Shown: piece after piece, positions 47,370 through 60,400 of the stretch
Numbering within the stretch: position 1 is the first letter of the stretch
Layout of the letters: each line of letters opens with the position of its first letter
Source: Coptis chinensis
Lineage: Eukaryota; Streptophyta; Magnoliopsida; Ranunculales; Ranunculaceae
Assembly: GCA_015680905.1 (NCBI GenBank)
Contig: CM027377.1
Span: 31,582,501-31,646,500 of the forward strand
Length of the DNA: 64,000 bases
Direction: 5' to 3'
Notes under the pieces: generated by a model
The model's input: only the letters and a program-made list of their open reading frames with translations
Told to the model about the DNA's origin: nothing
The model's database searches: none
Translations under genes and position numbers: made by a program

Positions 47370-47720
47370 CAAAAACTCAGGTCATTCATGGCACATTCAA
47401 TGAATACCTTAGGTCATTCCCGCCACATTCAAGGAATACCTATCATATCACTAAACGGGCCATTCATGGCACATTCAATGAATGCCCTGGGTCATTCCTG
47501 CCACATTCAAGGAATACCCAATCCTACATTCCCGCACTACACTCAAGGAATACAACTAACCCGCAAGGCGAATACCTTAGTTCCTCTTTAGGGCAGTCCA
47601 CTACAATCTGGTCATTCATGGCACATTCAATGAATACCCCGGTCATTCATGGCACATTCAATGAATACCCTTATATAACACTAACGGGCCATTTATGGCA
47701 CATTCAATAAATGCCCACCT
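47370..47720. repeat. Tandem repeats around GGTCATTCATGGCACATTCA
   Basis: About eight spaced copies of a unit close to GGTCATTCATGGCACATTCA followed by ATGAATACC, with variants such as CCGCCACATTCAAGGAATACC. They lie within the nested LTR-like element. GGGCCATTCATGG spacers recur too. Confidence 0.88.
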
Positions 47721-48073
47721 ACATATGACATTATCGGTCGTAAAACTCAATTCCAAAACTTGAAGTGGAGAGTTCTAAAAGGGTGCGGTAAAAGTTTTGT
47801 TTTACGCATTATTGAACTTTATTGTATATATTATTTCGGAGAACGAAGGAATATCTTGATTCAAGTATTTTTGGTTTACGCTGCGTTATTAATTTCATGA
47901 ATGTATAAGTGTCATAACGTTGTGTATCGCAAAAAGACCAAAAATCACAAAGCGGAAATACACGCATACAAGTATATTTTTATAAAGGTCCTAGCCTAAG
48001 TCAAACATGCTAATAGTCCTAGACTTATCCTAATAGACCGAATCATAATTTTAGGAAAAAGTCAAATTTTCGG

Positions 48074-48156
48074 GTCAACTGGTCAAAGTCAACCCTGGTC
48101 AAAGTCAACTGTCAACTCTGGTCAAAGTCAACAGTCAACTCTGGTCAACCCGGCCT
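48074..48156. repeat. TGGTCAAAGTCAAC repeat cluster
   Basis: Four or five copies of (C)TGGTCAAAGTCAAC or close variants lie in about 80 bases. On the minus strand they give GTTGACTTTGACC, so each carries TTGAC cores of the W-box type bound by WRKY factors. The regulatory meaning is inference. Confidence 0.75.
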
Positions 48157-49357
48157 AAACTCCAAAAACCCAAAAGCCCAAATCCTAAGGCCCATAGTCT
48201 AACTTAAGCCCAAAAACTAAAAATCCAACAGTTAAAACATAAGCCCATCACGATTTGGCCCAAGCCCACATCGTGAAACACTGTTCATCTCCTTCCCTCA
48301 TTCAACTTCTACAGCCACCACCGACCACCACACAGCCACCACCGGCCATCCATGACAGAAAAAACCCAGCGGTTTTGATCTTCATTAAAACCCCCACCTA
48401 CCTATATCAACAATTCACCATTTCATCATACTGCAGAAATCCAAATCGACACCATTGATGCTATACAGAGCTCCAATCGTGTCCTCTCCAGCACCCATAC
48501 AACCATTTACGAAACCTCACAACAAAACAATCAAACCTGACAACAGTTAAGCAACAACAAACAGTTCGAATAGTTTACTGGAGGATGGGCGTGCCGCCAT
48601 TAATGGCTGCGTGGAGCTTTCCACAGCACTCACCACGAATCCACACTCAATCCCTCGCGACAATCAACACTCATCTATCACCAACACATCCTAACAGTTC
48701 CCCTCACCACCACAATAGTTCAGCTAAAAAAAACATGTAATCATAACGATTTCTTGATTTAACTTAAGCCGCCATTGATGCTATGTTCCGAGTTCCGGCA
48801 GATTCAATTTAGAGTTCAGTTATTATCCAATTCCCTATGCTAACATATAACCAAATTCCATAGCTAAATAAGAGGAGAGAAAGATATAATAGCGGCAGAA
48901 AACGAACTATATCAAAACACAGTATGAACACAGCCCCTTTTTTTTTGTATCTAACAAATAACGAGAAATTTATAAAAATGCATAAAGTATCTACTCACTG
49001 TTATAAACCGAACAGCTTCCGAGAGCGAAACCCCGAAAACCCAACGTCTACTGTCGCGCGAAACTGGACGATCTTTCTTGTGCAAACCCCCTTTTTTTTC
49101 TCTCAGTAAAACTCTTTTTTTTTTTTCTAAAACTCCCGTTTTGTTTTTCCCTAAAAACTCTACGTGAGAAACCCCTATTTTCTAGTTTTTATTTAACCTC
49201 TCCGAAAAACAAGGATTTTAAACATATCTACTTACTTACGGGCTTTTTCCAAAACTACTGGATATCTATCTCTGTTATATCTGTTTACATTATTATTATT
49301 ATTACTATTTATATTATTATAGGAAATGCAAAATAAAAGCCGGGGTGTTATATGGGG

Positions 49358-50200
49358 CATGGACATTATGGGACCATTCATCCCTCAAAAGAGCACCGAC
49401 TTCCGCTTTGTCCTGGCTGCCACCGATTACTTCACTAAGTGGGTCGAAGCAGTTCCGTTGGCACACGTCAAAGAGTCACATCTCAAGAATTTCATTTGGA
49501 CTCATATCATCACCAGATTTGGTTTACCACACACACTGGTGATGGACAATGGTTCCCAGTTCAAGGGCAAAACAGTCAGAGAGTTCCTAGCCAAGTGGAA
49601 GATCGTTCACGATTCTCCACTCCCCATGACGCTTCAAAGCAATGGACGGTGAGGCCAGACAATAAAGCCATTTTAGAGAATTTGAAGAAAAAGATTGAAA
49701 AGAACAAAAGCCAATGGCCAAACCAGCTCGAGAACATCCTATGGGCTCACCGCACCACGGCTTCGCTCCGACCGCAGGCCGAATCACCATTCTCCTTATG
49801 TTATGGCACGAAGGCATCCATCCCCACCGAAATGACAATCCGACAACTCGATCTGAACTTGTCGAATCAGGGCATAATGACTCGATTAGTTTCGGGAGGT
49901 CGATCTGCTGGAAGAACGGCGTGACCTAGCAGCTATCAGAGTAGCATCTTACCAACAGATCCTAAAGCGGTCCTACAACAAACGAGTACATCCTCAATCT
50001 TTTCAACCTGGGGATCTAGTCTTGAAAAAATCTCAAGATGACTCTAAATTAGCACCAACGTGGGAAGACCCTTACATAGTGGAACGCGTCGTTGGCAATG
50101 GAGCGTACTGGATTAAAACACACGAGGGAAAGTTATTGCCACGACCTTGGAACACGTACTTGTTAAAGAAGTTTTATCGTTAGTATCATTATGTTGTGTA
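49358..50200 (+). pseudogene. Integrase core region of the Tat-type element
   Basis: Begins right after the nested insert with MDIMGPFIPQK, then FVLAATDYFTKWVEAVPLAH and LVMDNGSQFKGK, the first two acidic blocks of the retroviral-type integrase core. Later pieces (ILWAHRTTASLRPQAESPFS, and PGDLVLKK-type sequence near 50005) match the C-terminal part. Broken fossil. Confidence 0.82.
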
Positions 50201-50339
50201 ATTCATGTTTCCATTTGCTGAAAACTCAAGTATAGGTTACTTAAGATTGTTATTATAAGATACGACATTTACTCGCATCTCCAAGCCAAGCCACTCGCAC
50301 CACAAGCACCATTAGTACATATGCACTGACAACATCTCT

Positions 50340-51230
50340 AGTAGCCTCTCCGAGTCTCGCTAGTTGAGGACCTATACTCTTAGGATCAACTCCGCGAGAA
50401 CGCTCTCAGGAGCAGCATGCCCTCAGGGGCTACACACGCTCTCAAGAACTTACAGGCTCAGAGCCTCTCCGAGTCTTGCTAGTTGAGGACCTATACTCTT
50501 AGGATTAACTCCGCGAGAACGCTTCCGAGGAGAACAAAGACTCGGGGGCTACACACATGCTCGGGGCTTACGGGGCTCAAAGCCTCTCCGAAGTCTCGCT
50601 AGTTGAGGACCTATACTCCTAGGATCAACTCCGGCGAACGCTTTAGGCGGCGACGCCCTCGGGGGCTACACACGCTCTCGGCCCGAGCGTAACTCGGGAG
50701 CTTACGGGCTCGAGCCTCTCCGAAGTCTCGCTAGTTGAGGACCTATACTCCTAGGATCAACTCCGCGAACGCTCTTAGGAGCGGACGCCCTCGGGGGCTA
50801 CACACGCTCTCGGCGAGCGCTCGGGGAGCTTATAGGCTCGAGCCTCTCCGAAGTCTCGCTAGTTAAAGACCTATACTCCTAGGATCAACTCGAGAATACT
50901 CCGGGAGCAAAGACGCCTCGGGGCCTACACACGCTCGGTGCCGAAGCGTAACGCTCTCAAGAGCTTACAGGCTCAGAGCCTCTCCGAGTCTCGCTAGTTG
51001 AGGACCTATACTCCTAGGATCAACTCCGCGAGAACGCTCTCAGGAGCAGCACGCCCTCAGGGGCTACACACGCTCTCAGCGAGCAGAACGCTCACAAGAG
51101 CTTACAGGCTCATAGTCTCTCCGAGTCTCGCTAGTTTAGGACCTATACCCCTAGGATCAACTCCGCAAGAACGCTCTCAGCGAGTAACACGCCCTCAGAA
51201 ACTTGTAGGGTCATGAGCCCCCTAAGTCTA
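50340..51230 (+). repeat. Seven-unit tandem repeat downstream of integrase
   Basis: A unit starting AGCCTCTCCGAGTCTCGCTA and running through AGGACCTATACTC, AGGATCAACTCCGCGA and GGGGCTACACACGCTC repeats at roughly 50343, 50462, 50581, 50713, 50832, 50977 and 51112. Spacing is 117-145 bases with small differences. Tat-lineage elements are known for tandem repeats between integrase and the 3' LTR, and such arrays can seed satellites. Confidence 0.92.
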
Positions 51231-51559
51231 AACTAATCGGACACTTACATCTCCCAGATCGCTCTCCCGAGCAATACTACACAAACATAACGCTTTACAA
51301 GAGTACATCCCAGAAACAAGCCCCATAAATAGAGTAATAGCTACAAGCAGTCAAGCAAAAGATAACATTAAGCATACATTTACCACGAAGCTACACGACT
51401 AGTTTCAAATAACCAGTTCTAACCTACCGATCTGCTGGGTTTACCCAGAAAATCCAGATAGGACCGGTGAACAAAGGGAGAAAAATTAACGAACTGCCAC
51501 TTTCGTGGACACCAGTTCTCTGTATCAACAAAGGCGAACTGCTCAGGCAAGCCTGAAAA

Positions 51560-54500
51560 CACAGCTCTAATGTTTTACCCTCGTAAGGGTGAAGAACAGA
51601 CACAATACCTACCAAATGAACCCAGTTTCTTACCAAGACAAAGAAGAGAAATCACCATCAAGGAGTCGCGACCACATGTTTGTCTTGAGGCGATCTTGGT
51701 CGAAGGAACGTGCCTCGCGACTTCTGGAAACGCATGCATACCGTCCCTTGATCCCCGTCTGCCTTTTTTAGCTGACAATACTTCTCGTCCAGCTTGGCAT
51801 ACTCACTACAGGCCGTGGTATACGCACTTTGAGCTTTACAAGCAACCCCCTGACATCGCTTGGCGTACTCAGTGACTTCCGCTACCTCCATTTGCAGCTC
51901 AGCCATTCATTCGGCAAACCGGTTTAAGCGTTCTCATCGCAGAAGAAGACGGTACTTCTCCGTCATTGCATCTAGCTTCCTCTTGTCAGCCCCCCATGCA
52001 GCTCGCAAACATCCCAGCTCGACTCAGGAGTTGACGTCAGTATCAGCACGTTGAACAGCGTTCTTCAGCTTGTCATACCCAGCCAGAACTACAAGTACAA
52101 AATCATAATCAGAATCACTTAAGAAACAAAGCGGCAAAGCTGACGGATAAACACTCACCAAACAACTAGCCATGTCCATGGTCCCCAGAACGTCTCCATA
52201 TCTTCATCCTCGACTTCAGCTTTGTCCCCGTCTAACATGATCCCCTTCAGCAGACTAGTCGCTATGGGCGCCGAGTGGAAGCTGCAATCAGAACACTTTA
52301 CAGCACGCTTTTTCCCTGTTTTCCCCACATAGTAGAATTCGCTCCCTACGTCCCCGACACGAGGGAGCGAACTCTCACTAGCGACGTGATGACCTTGCCC
52401 CAGATCGTCCCTTCCATCAGCAGCCCGATGGGTGTCTTCCGCTCGCTGAGACGACTTGAACATAATGCCGCCAGTCGAGCGATCTGATTTCCTGGATCGC
52501 TTGCTCTTCTTGACCCCTGACGCCAAAGCTTTTCTTTTGCCACGATCCCCATACACATGAGGACGAAACTCCATCTCCTCCATGAGCAGAGGGGAACTCT
52601 CTCTTAAACTCCCTTCTCCCCTAATGTACGGAAAGCACCTAGCCATAAGAGAAGCTGAACACAGAAAACAAAAGGAAGCTGGTTAGAGCGGTCAGTAACC
52701 GTCTTCATGATCTAAAAGAAGAAAAGAGAAACGTACCTGAGTAAACGGGAAAGGAAAGCGAAGCAAAAACAAGAGGGAAGAGAAGCAGCCGAAGCAGGAA
52801 GAACAAGAAGAGCAAATGTCGTCGCTCTCCCAAGACCAGTCATATTTATGCCCACAAAACGTCTCTTCCCAAGGCACACCATTATGGCATCGAGACACCA
52901 AACGCCAGCCCACCTAGCAGCCATCATTTCATATCTCCCGACCGCCCACATTCCGACCGTGCCCGCCGCGCATATAGCTTCGAGGCAGCTCAGTCTGAGC
53001 GCCCTAGCGACCTCATAGAGACGTGCGACCTGCACCGTTTAAATTGCGACAGCATGCACATGCTTACAAATGCAAACATTCATATCGTACACAAGACTAA
53101 GTATAGAAAGCAAAAGCAACAAGGTTCACATTCATAAAAGGAGCGACCTAACGACATCAGGGACGCCCCAGTTCACAGACTAACCGTGCTGTTGAGAACA
53201 CTCAGGAAATCCAACACAGTTAGTCACTAGTTATCCTAATCAATGGCAAAGCAGAAAAACGAGCTGCCCAGGTCAACCCAAGAAACCAGCTCTATTGTTT
53301 AAGGCCAGAGGCCCATTACAACAAAAAACAACAACAAGTTTTCTAAACAATATCATCAAGATCTTCTCCAAGAGCGACATTCAACATAGAGACGGAGCTC
53401 AGATTACCAGAGGACGCCACAGCTGCCTCAACAGCAACCACGTTGAGCTCGCCCGGACCCACGAAGTCGCTTCACTCACCACACCACCCGGAGGGGAAGG
53501 TGCGACTGCGCAGAACGATTACCCGACATCTTCGGCGATTAAGCGCCGAGTTCTCCCGAAGTTTCGCGTTCCCGCTCCTCCTGCAGGTTGTCCAGCTTCT
53601 TCTCCAGTTCCTCCACCTCAGCACGGATGGTGAGATAGGCCTCTTTCGCTTGCAGGGTGGAAGTCTTACATCGTTCAGCATAGATGTTAAGCGCGACTAG
53701 TCTGGCCCCTCAACGCCTCCACCTCATGCTTCACCCGATCGACTCATTCAACTGCGGAGGTCTTCTCGAGTCGAGGCGGTGAAATGGGGCCTCAACAAGA
53801 TCTAGTTCGGTTTTCTCGGCTGTTGCGGCTTCGCGGATTCGACGGATTTCGTCCCTCGGCCGACTCAACCTCCGCTTTCTCCGGTCGGCGATCTGCGCGG
53901 CCGTCTTCAGCTTCTGGTACCCAGCAATCAACTGCGATAACTCGCACAACATATCACGTTAGTATCAAAGAGCAGCATGTAACGCGATAACCGCGATCAA
54001 GTTGAGCGCAAAGGTTACTTACCAGACACATCGCCTTATCCATCCCCCTCAGATTCGACTCCAGCTCCTTGGCATCCAAGTCCTTCCTATCACCGTCCAG
54101 GGTCATACCCTCCAGCAAACAAGTAGCTATGGGTGCGGACTTGTAGCTGCAGTCCGACCTCCTTACATAGCGCTTCTTCCCAGTCACCTCATCTATGTAC
54201 ATCAGGTTGCGTTCCAGCTCGTCTTTTCCAGTACTAGAGTGCCCCTTACCAGTCTCTCTCACACCAACCTTTTCCTTCATCTTGCCAGAGGGATCTCCAA
54301 CAACCCTGGGTTTAGCGACCTCCGGGGCAACCTCAGGGGTGTCCTCACCTAGGACGCTGAAATCGGGCATCGGTCTCGCCCTCGAGTTGCGAGCCGCCCT
54401 TCCCCCAGTTCGCACCTCACCACCCCCCGGTGCGGTCTCAGCTACCCTCACAACCTTTGCAGGTCGAGACTCCGGGACTTCGAAGAGAACGTCCTCCACA

Positions 54501-55700
54501 TCGAGTGGAGCGTCCTCTCGGCCCTTCCCCGCTCCAGACCCAAAGGCCCCAGCACCTCCAGCGGATCGCTTCACCCCAGTACGACTGCGGTTCCTATCTT
54601 CCCTCGTAACCAGATCACTCCTACGCTTCTCCATCACAGGTCTCTTCGACGTCTTCCCCTGCTTTCACTTATCCGCGCTCGGTCTTTTGCACTTGCCTTC
54701 TCTCCCAATTGCGGTCCTCCACGCTCTTCAAAGAAATGAGCAACTTCCGGTAGCTTGGCTCGTTTCTCAGCTCGCGTCAACCTAGCGAACTTCTCGATCA
54801 CCTGTCGGCTCGACCCCCTTGCCAAGTGGATATCTGCATAGACAACGAAACAACAATTTCAGTATAAGATCGATCAACCAAAGCAAACTTTATACTATCA
54901 GACAACGCGCTGGTACCCACCAGTAAAGTCGCATATTTTATTGTCCACACTGAACCCGCTAGCACAGTAGTTTCCAACAAGGAGCAGCGGTCGTTTATCC
55001 CACGACTTGTTGCTCTTACCATCCAGAATGCTCGACAGCGTAGCTCGAGTTTGCAAGCTAAAGTTCAGCGACCTAGATCGCTTTACGAGGTAGTGCTCGA
55101 TAACATCAGCGATCTCAATTCGGTACTCACCGCTGGCGTTCAATAGGTAAAAAACCTTGAATAATCGCCACGTGTTACCCACAAACCGACAGCCTTTGCC
55201 CGCCGTTCGGGAACTCACAAACCAAATTTTTGGAGAACGATATCGTCATGTGCGCCCTCAGCTGCCCCTCACAGATGATCACCCCATGATTTGGTGGAGT
55301 GTACCTATCGCTATAAACCAGAGCGTTCTGGTCAGGCTCATGGATCTCCAGACCGCTTACAGTTATCCCATATTTCTCTCTCAGATATGGGAACGCCCTC
55401 AAAGCATGTCTGTCCACAATCCTAGGCGGTAGCCCGCTCGAAGACGACCTCTCTCACAAATGACACGAAGTGCTTCAGCCGGCTTCTGACGACGCAGATC
55501 GAGGCAGCATCTTCCTCACTACTAGCCCTCTCAACCGCCTCATCTTCATCATCACCCTCAACCACCCCACACACAGACTCATCTTTCTCTTCCTCTTCGT
55601 CATCCCAGCCAAGCGACACTTCACGAACCTCATTAGATCGCGTGTCATCGGAGTCAGACATTTTTCTTCTAACCCTAACAGGTCTAGCCACTAGTAACTA
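51560..55700 (-). pseudogene. Antisense coding region of the Tat-type element
   Basis: On the minus strand from about 55691 come an acidic stretch (SLGWDDEEEEKDESVCGVVE), blocks such as FPYLREKYGITVSGLEIHEP and FVGNTWRLFKVFYLLNASGE, then a basic Ser/Gly region and coiled-coil segments. Antisense frames with gypsy-type putative transposase similarity are known for Tat/Retand elements; function unknown. The C-terminal half appears twice: GKKRYVRRSDCSYKSAPIAT near 54120-54180 and GKKRAVKCSDCSFHSAPIAT near 52255-52315. Each copy is followed by a coiled-coil stretch. Fragmented fossil. Confidence 0.7.
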
Positions 55701-56158
55701 ACAGGGTATCCTAACAACTCTAGAACAGAGGCTAAGCACGAAACAAGAAGCAGAAGTTCAACAATGGCAGAGAACTAACCTGAAGGATGATGCGGTAATG
55801 AAGTAGTTTCTACCAGACGAAGCAGCCAAATGAAGTTTCAAAAGAGCCAGCGAGATTTTTGAGCAACCGCCCCTCCAGTTTCCAAGGCATCATGATTACA
55901 CCCCACCCCAGCCCTAGCGACTTCCAACCAAACCAACGTCTTTTTACATCCCGAAAAAATGGGATGGCACGTTTTTTCTCTGCAACTGCTCAGATCCTGT
56001 CACATGCTGAACACGCGTCAAACGTTTGCACCCACCAGCTCACATGGTTAGCACGAGCCGCTCCTCACAGATCGCTGGAAATTTCCACCTCTAGCATGCT
56101 CCACACGCTTACCGATCTCTCTCGCCAGTCGTTTTCACAACCCTACTTGAGGAGGGGC

Positions 56159-56695
56159 CGTAGGGGAGTGATATTCTCTATCCAAAGACGCTTCCTAACA
56201 TGGTGGAAATGACGATCAACCTATGGATCCGTGTCGCATCCATGAGCTAATAGAACGCTTCTGAGGCGTGTCGCAGCACCATCGCGAACTACGCTAGGAA
56301 GTGACTTCGGATACCCCTTCCGAAGCAATCATGACTAAAGATGTACTTGCACAAATCTTGGCCGTCATCATCGGTCACATTTGCCGCCAAGCTACTTGTA
56401 CTGACCGCCACTCCACATCATTCATTACAGACCTATGAGGGCCGGTTCTCACATGCTATCCCGATCTCCACCCCTCGTTTGGGACACCCTTTACACGTGG
56501 TGGGCAAGGATACACTCTCAATGTCTATAAATACCTCTCCTATGAACTACGCCAGACCTGATTCTGCTCTCCCCCACAAAAACCAAGAGCAAGATACGTA
56601 GGCAGTTCGCTCCCAAGACGAACTCGGTCCATCCAATAACCCATTCCAGTCCCCAATCGACTGTTTGTAAGGGAAAGCTAAACCACACCTTTACA
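56159..56695 (+). repeat. Right LTR of the Tat-type element
   Basis: Matches 40034-40561. It starts just after a purine-rich tract ending near 56157 and ends CCTTTACA, followed by the GATCC duplication. Confidence 0.92.
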
Positions 56696-56700
56696 GATCC

Positions 56701-57400
56701 ATTGCTTATGTCGGTAATGAAATTCCCAGATACGATTTCATAGAGTAATCTTAACAAATTTAATGTTCCCAATCAAACAATTATCTATGACAATCAAACT
56801 GAAAAATTAAAATGAGACAAGACACATAATTTTTTTTTAACGTGGTAAACCCAATCACTGGGAAACATCCACGTCACCACCTATTTCAGGTAGTGAGATA
56901 AAAATCCACTATATAAATCAATCAGTTACAAAATAAAAATACTCACAACGGGAACAAGTCCCATGATTATCCGAATATCGTACTCCTCAATATTGTAACC
57001 TTTCGCCTCCTTTCGCAGGAAGAAGAATCACTCTCTTCGTAAATTAACAAGTATGGAAGAACTCAATTTAGTGATCTCATATAGTCGCAACAATAAGATC
57101 ACTGGATTGACAAGATGAAGAAATCCACTTCAATATCTCCAGGAAACTTTCTGGTGAAAAAGATGATTTTTATGTGTGAGTTTTCCTCTTTTTAAAGGCA
57201 ACCTCGAACTCACTAGATCAACCCTGTTACGACTCTGTCAACAAGATTTCATATCCGAGAATCTCGCATCTGTTTTAATCTCTCAATCGATATCCGATTT
57301 TGTTGATGTCAATTTTTTACTTCGATAGTTATCACCGTATTTCCCTTTCACTGATAGACCCAAAACATGGTTTAGGCACGAAATGGGCCAAACACACTAT
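56701..57400. other. Possible old LTR remnant next to the Tat element
   Basis: No gene. Sequence such as AACGTGGTAAACCCAATCAC followed by CATCCACGTCACC (56838-56877) has the look of Copia LTR sequence, but no ends or duplication could be found. Low-confidence fossil fragment. Confidence 0.3.
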
Positions 57401-60400
57401 GGGCTTTTAGGTAAGTACCACCACTTGTTGGATTATATATGCAGTGGCATTCTGATGTCTAGCGCAATGGCCAGTGGACACGCATCAGTATCACAACACC
57501 ATATCCAGCTCAGTTTTCTGTACATCTCAATGCTCAATCAGCGACCAGTATATAACATGCACTTCTCTATATATATTAAGATTTAAGAGACTGATGTCAC
57601 CTAAGAACTGTAAGCCTGTAGGACTGTAACTGTTCAAGCAACAAATACGACTTTGGCCTCCTCTCTTGCAACAAGGATATGTCTCCTCAAGACTAGATTA
57701 CACTTACTATAAAGTAAAAACATTATGGTTCTTTTTTAAAAAGAAGACGTACTTGCCTAGTTGCCTTCCCTTCTTCATGCACTTTTTGCTTTTGGATTTT
57801 TTGTCCATTTGTATTGAGGAAGGAGACATGTTCCTGATCATCACCTCGACTTTTACAACTTTGACTTTGTTTCACTACTCTCAACTTTGAACTCAAGACT
57901 AGCTAGAGTCCTATACAGAAAAAATTAAGGAGGCAAAGCAAAACGATGATTATTCCAGTTGGCTGCTTTACTTGCGGAAAGGCAGCTTGTATATACATTC
58001 TCGAGATAATTGATTTCATCAACGCACTGGAGAATTTAAAAGTGACACTGATAATCGAACTCAGCTTGAAACAGATGTAGACTTCATTTCCCTTCAAGGA
58101 GTCCAGTGCTTCCGTTGGTCACATACTCACATCCCAGTTGACTAGCACCACCCTGCACAAACGGACTACCGGAACTATTCGAGAATCCAACATGCATAGT
58201 CCCAAAATCAATTTTCAATATTTTTGACACTAACAAAAGGAAATGCTAAGGTGACAGGAGTGCTCTGCTATCTAGTACAACGTCCAATTTATGCGAAGTA
58301 TGGGTCATTCAACCAGATGCATAACAAGTATTGGGCACTTCAATCCATAATCAACAACAACTACAGTTTCCTAATGTAGCACCTAACTACCCCTCAAGCA
58401 ACAATAAGACTTGGTCCGCCTCTCATTTGATATGCCTCCTCCTCACAATGCTAGAGAAAATATTCAAAACATCCTTCCCTATGCCATTGTCGGTGTAAAT
58501 GGCGCACGCGAATTTCAGAAATGGAAACTTCTCATGCATTCGCTAAGGTGATTAAGTGTTTCAAGGGGGTGATTTGGCATGGCTTTGTATGTAAGAAAAC
58601 AGTTTTAGGTTCTGCGGAGTTCATCACCACTTCTCTGACATGATTTTTTAACCGGTCAAGGACAATTAACAACCAATGGTGAAAACAGATTTATGTAATG
58701 TGGTTTGATATGGCTTTCTCTTGTCTCTACCTATGTGAAAATCTCTTCATCAATTCCCATTTTCTTCGTTGGTTGGGCTGTTGCTGTATTGTACAGAGAC
58801 AGTTTTTTTTTTTTCGATAAATATTATACAGAGACAGTTACAATCACTTGAATTTGCCCTGCCTTTATGTCAGGGCCTTCTTGCATCTGGCAAGCTACGG
58901 AGTGTTGCCATTCGCATATTAACACTATATTTAAAAGAATAATAATAATGACAATAATAAAATACTTCATCTGTTCTTAACTAAATTTTGGGAAAAGATA
59001 CGAAAAATTATAAATTGTCCAACTAAAATTGGGTACGGTGGTTGACTGTCGATGATTAGGTGCTTGACCCATCCGTTACACTCACTTTTAACTAAAGTTC
59101 TTAAAACCATATATATATATACGAGATAATAAAAGACAGGGAGTTAAACATTTTGATATGTATATATGCTTATAGTTGGATGCCTATACCCTGGTGTATG
59201 AAGCAGAAATGCATAGAACGTACACCTAAACTACTACAAATTGGCTCCAGCTTGGAGAGAAACAAATTTTACAGCAAACCAATTGGCAAAGTTAGCCAAA
59301 ATTCAAGGCAATGATCAAGTTAGTTTTTTTGTAAAACCCCCATGGATAATGAAGCCGGAGGTTCCAAAGCATGTTTACTATGGGTTTTGTTAATTCCTTA
59401 TAGTGCTACAATGATGTGTAGACTTTTAGGAACTCATTTTTGCAGCAATGTTTCAAATGCTTAGATTGCTTCAAGCCCAACCAAAACTGACATGTGTACA
59501 CCAAACAACCCAAAACAAAGTTAGAAAATTGATACCGTTATGAAATAACAGTCTCCCCATTTTGCCCTTGCTTTCCACCTCCACTGCCTCCCACCAGTCC
59601 ACCACCACATTTTTTTTCTTCTTTTTTTCTATTTTCCCACCGGCTCTTTTCTCCGATAAGAAAAAACAATCCACTCTTCAATTTCCATAATTTTGATAAA
59701 AAAAAAAAATTGAGTCTTCAGTATGAGAAAATTAAATTTCTTAGAACCCCATTGTATATGTTGATGAATATTTAATCTAGTTTTTTTTTTCTTTACAATT
59801 TGTACAGTATGTGTTTGAACTTTGAATACAAGTTCCAAATCTTTCATTTTGTCTGTAAATGAAGAAACTAGCTAGGGTGGGAAGAGGGACACAATGGGGA
59901 AACTTGTGCTCCTGTTTTCAAACTTTGGTGGATGTACACATTTTACGTTTTGGGTTGGGCTGGAAGCAAACTAAAGCATTAGAAACATTGCAGCGAAAAT
60001 GAGCCCTTGTACTTGAGTACTCCCTCCTTTCCCCCCCCTTTCCCCCAATACAAATTTTTTGCTTACTGAGAAAAAGAAAATATAGTTGGATGCCCATAGT
60101 ACGTCTGAGGAGTCAAGTCGATCAACATTCCATCATTCCAAGAGGACCACATTTCATTCATGACACTTGAAGGAAGGACCCTACCCACAAGGCACCAAGC
60201 GTGCTCAGAAGGAGATGGTTAGGTGAATCTAAATTGCCCACATTGGAAGAGCCAAATCCAACCTCAAACCTACTCCTCATGCAGGCTTATCATTTATCAA
60301 TATCTCTTGGGGATGAGGTGAACCCATTTTCTTGGATTTCTTGTGCTCTTTTGGCCCTTCACTTGGATATCTGTGGATAACAACTATTCCTCCTTTCTAC

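Larger units (their letters stand above)
46351..49352. mobile_element. LTR-like element (solo LTR or LARD type) nested in integrase
   Basis: The ends read TGTCACAGCCCG and GGGTGTTATA, flanked by TGGGG on both sides (46346-46350 and 49353-49357). It is 3.0 kb with no recognisable gag or pol. It resembles the element at 27064-30087 in size, in the TGTCAC start and in its 5-bp duplication. It entered after the Tat element was in place, so it is the younger of the two. Tandem repeats lie inside. Fossil with no coding capacity. Confidence 0.72.
40034..56695 (+). mobile_element. Ty3/Gypsy LTR retrotransposon, Tat type, with nested insert
   Basis: Both LTRs are present (40034-40561 and 56159-56695), flanked by GATCC on each side (40029-40033, 56696-56700). 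A primer-binding site starting TGGCGCCG follows the left LTR, and a purine-rich tract (GAGGAGGGG) precedes the right one. Parts in order: leader, gag, protease, reverse transcriptase, RNase H, a second archaeal-type RNase H, integrase, a 3' tandem-repeat block and an antisense coding region. The double RNase H, 3' repeats and antisense region mark the Tat branch (kin of Retand and Ogre). It is broken at several places and split by a 3-kb insert at 46351-49352. The LTRs look roughly nine-tenths alike overall, a moderate age. Confidence 0.92.

Noticed and set aside
50340-51230. CRISPR-like array
   Set aside because: The units are long, variable tandem repeats without unique spacers in plant DNA, inside a retroelement.
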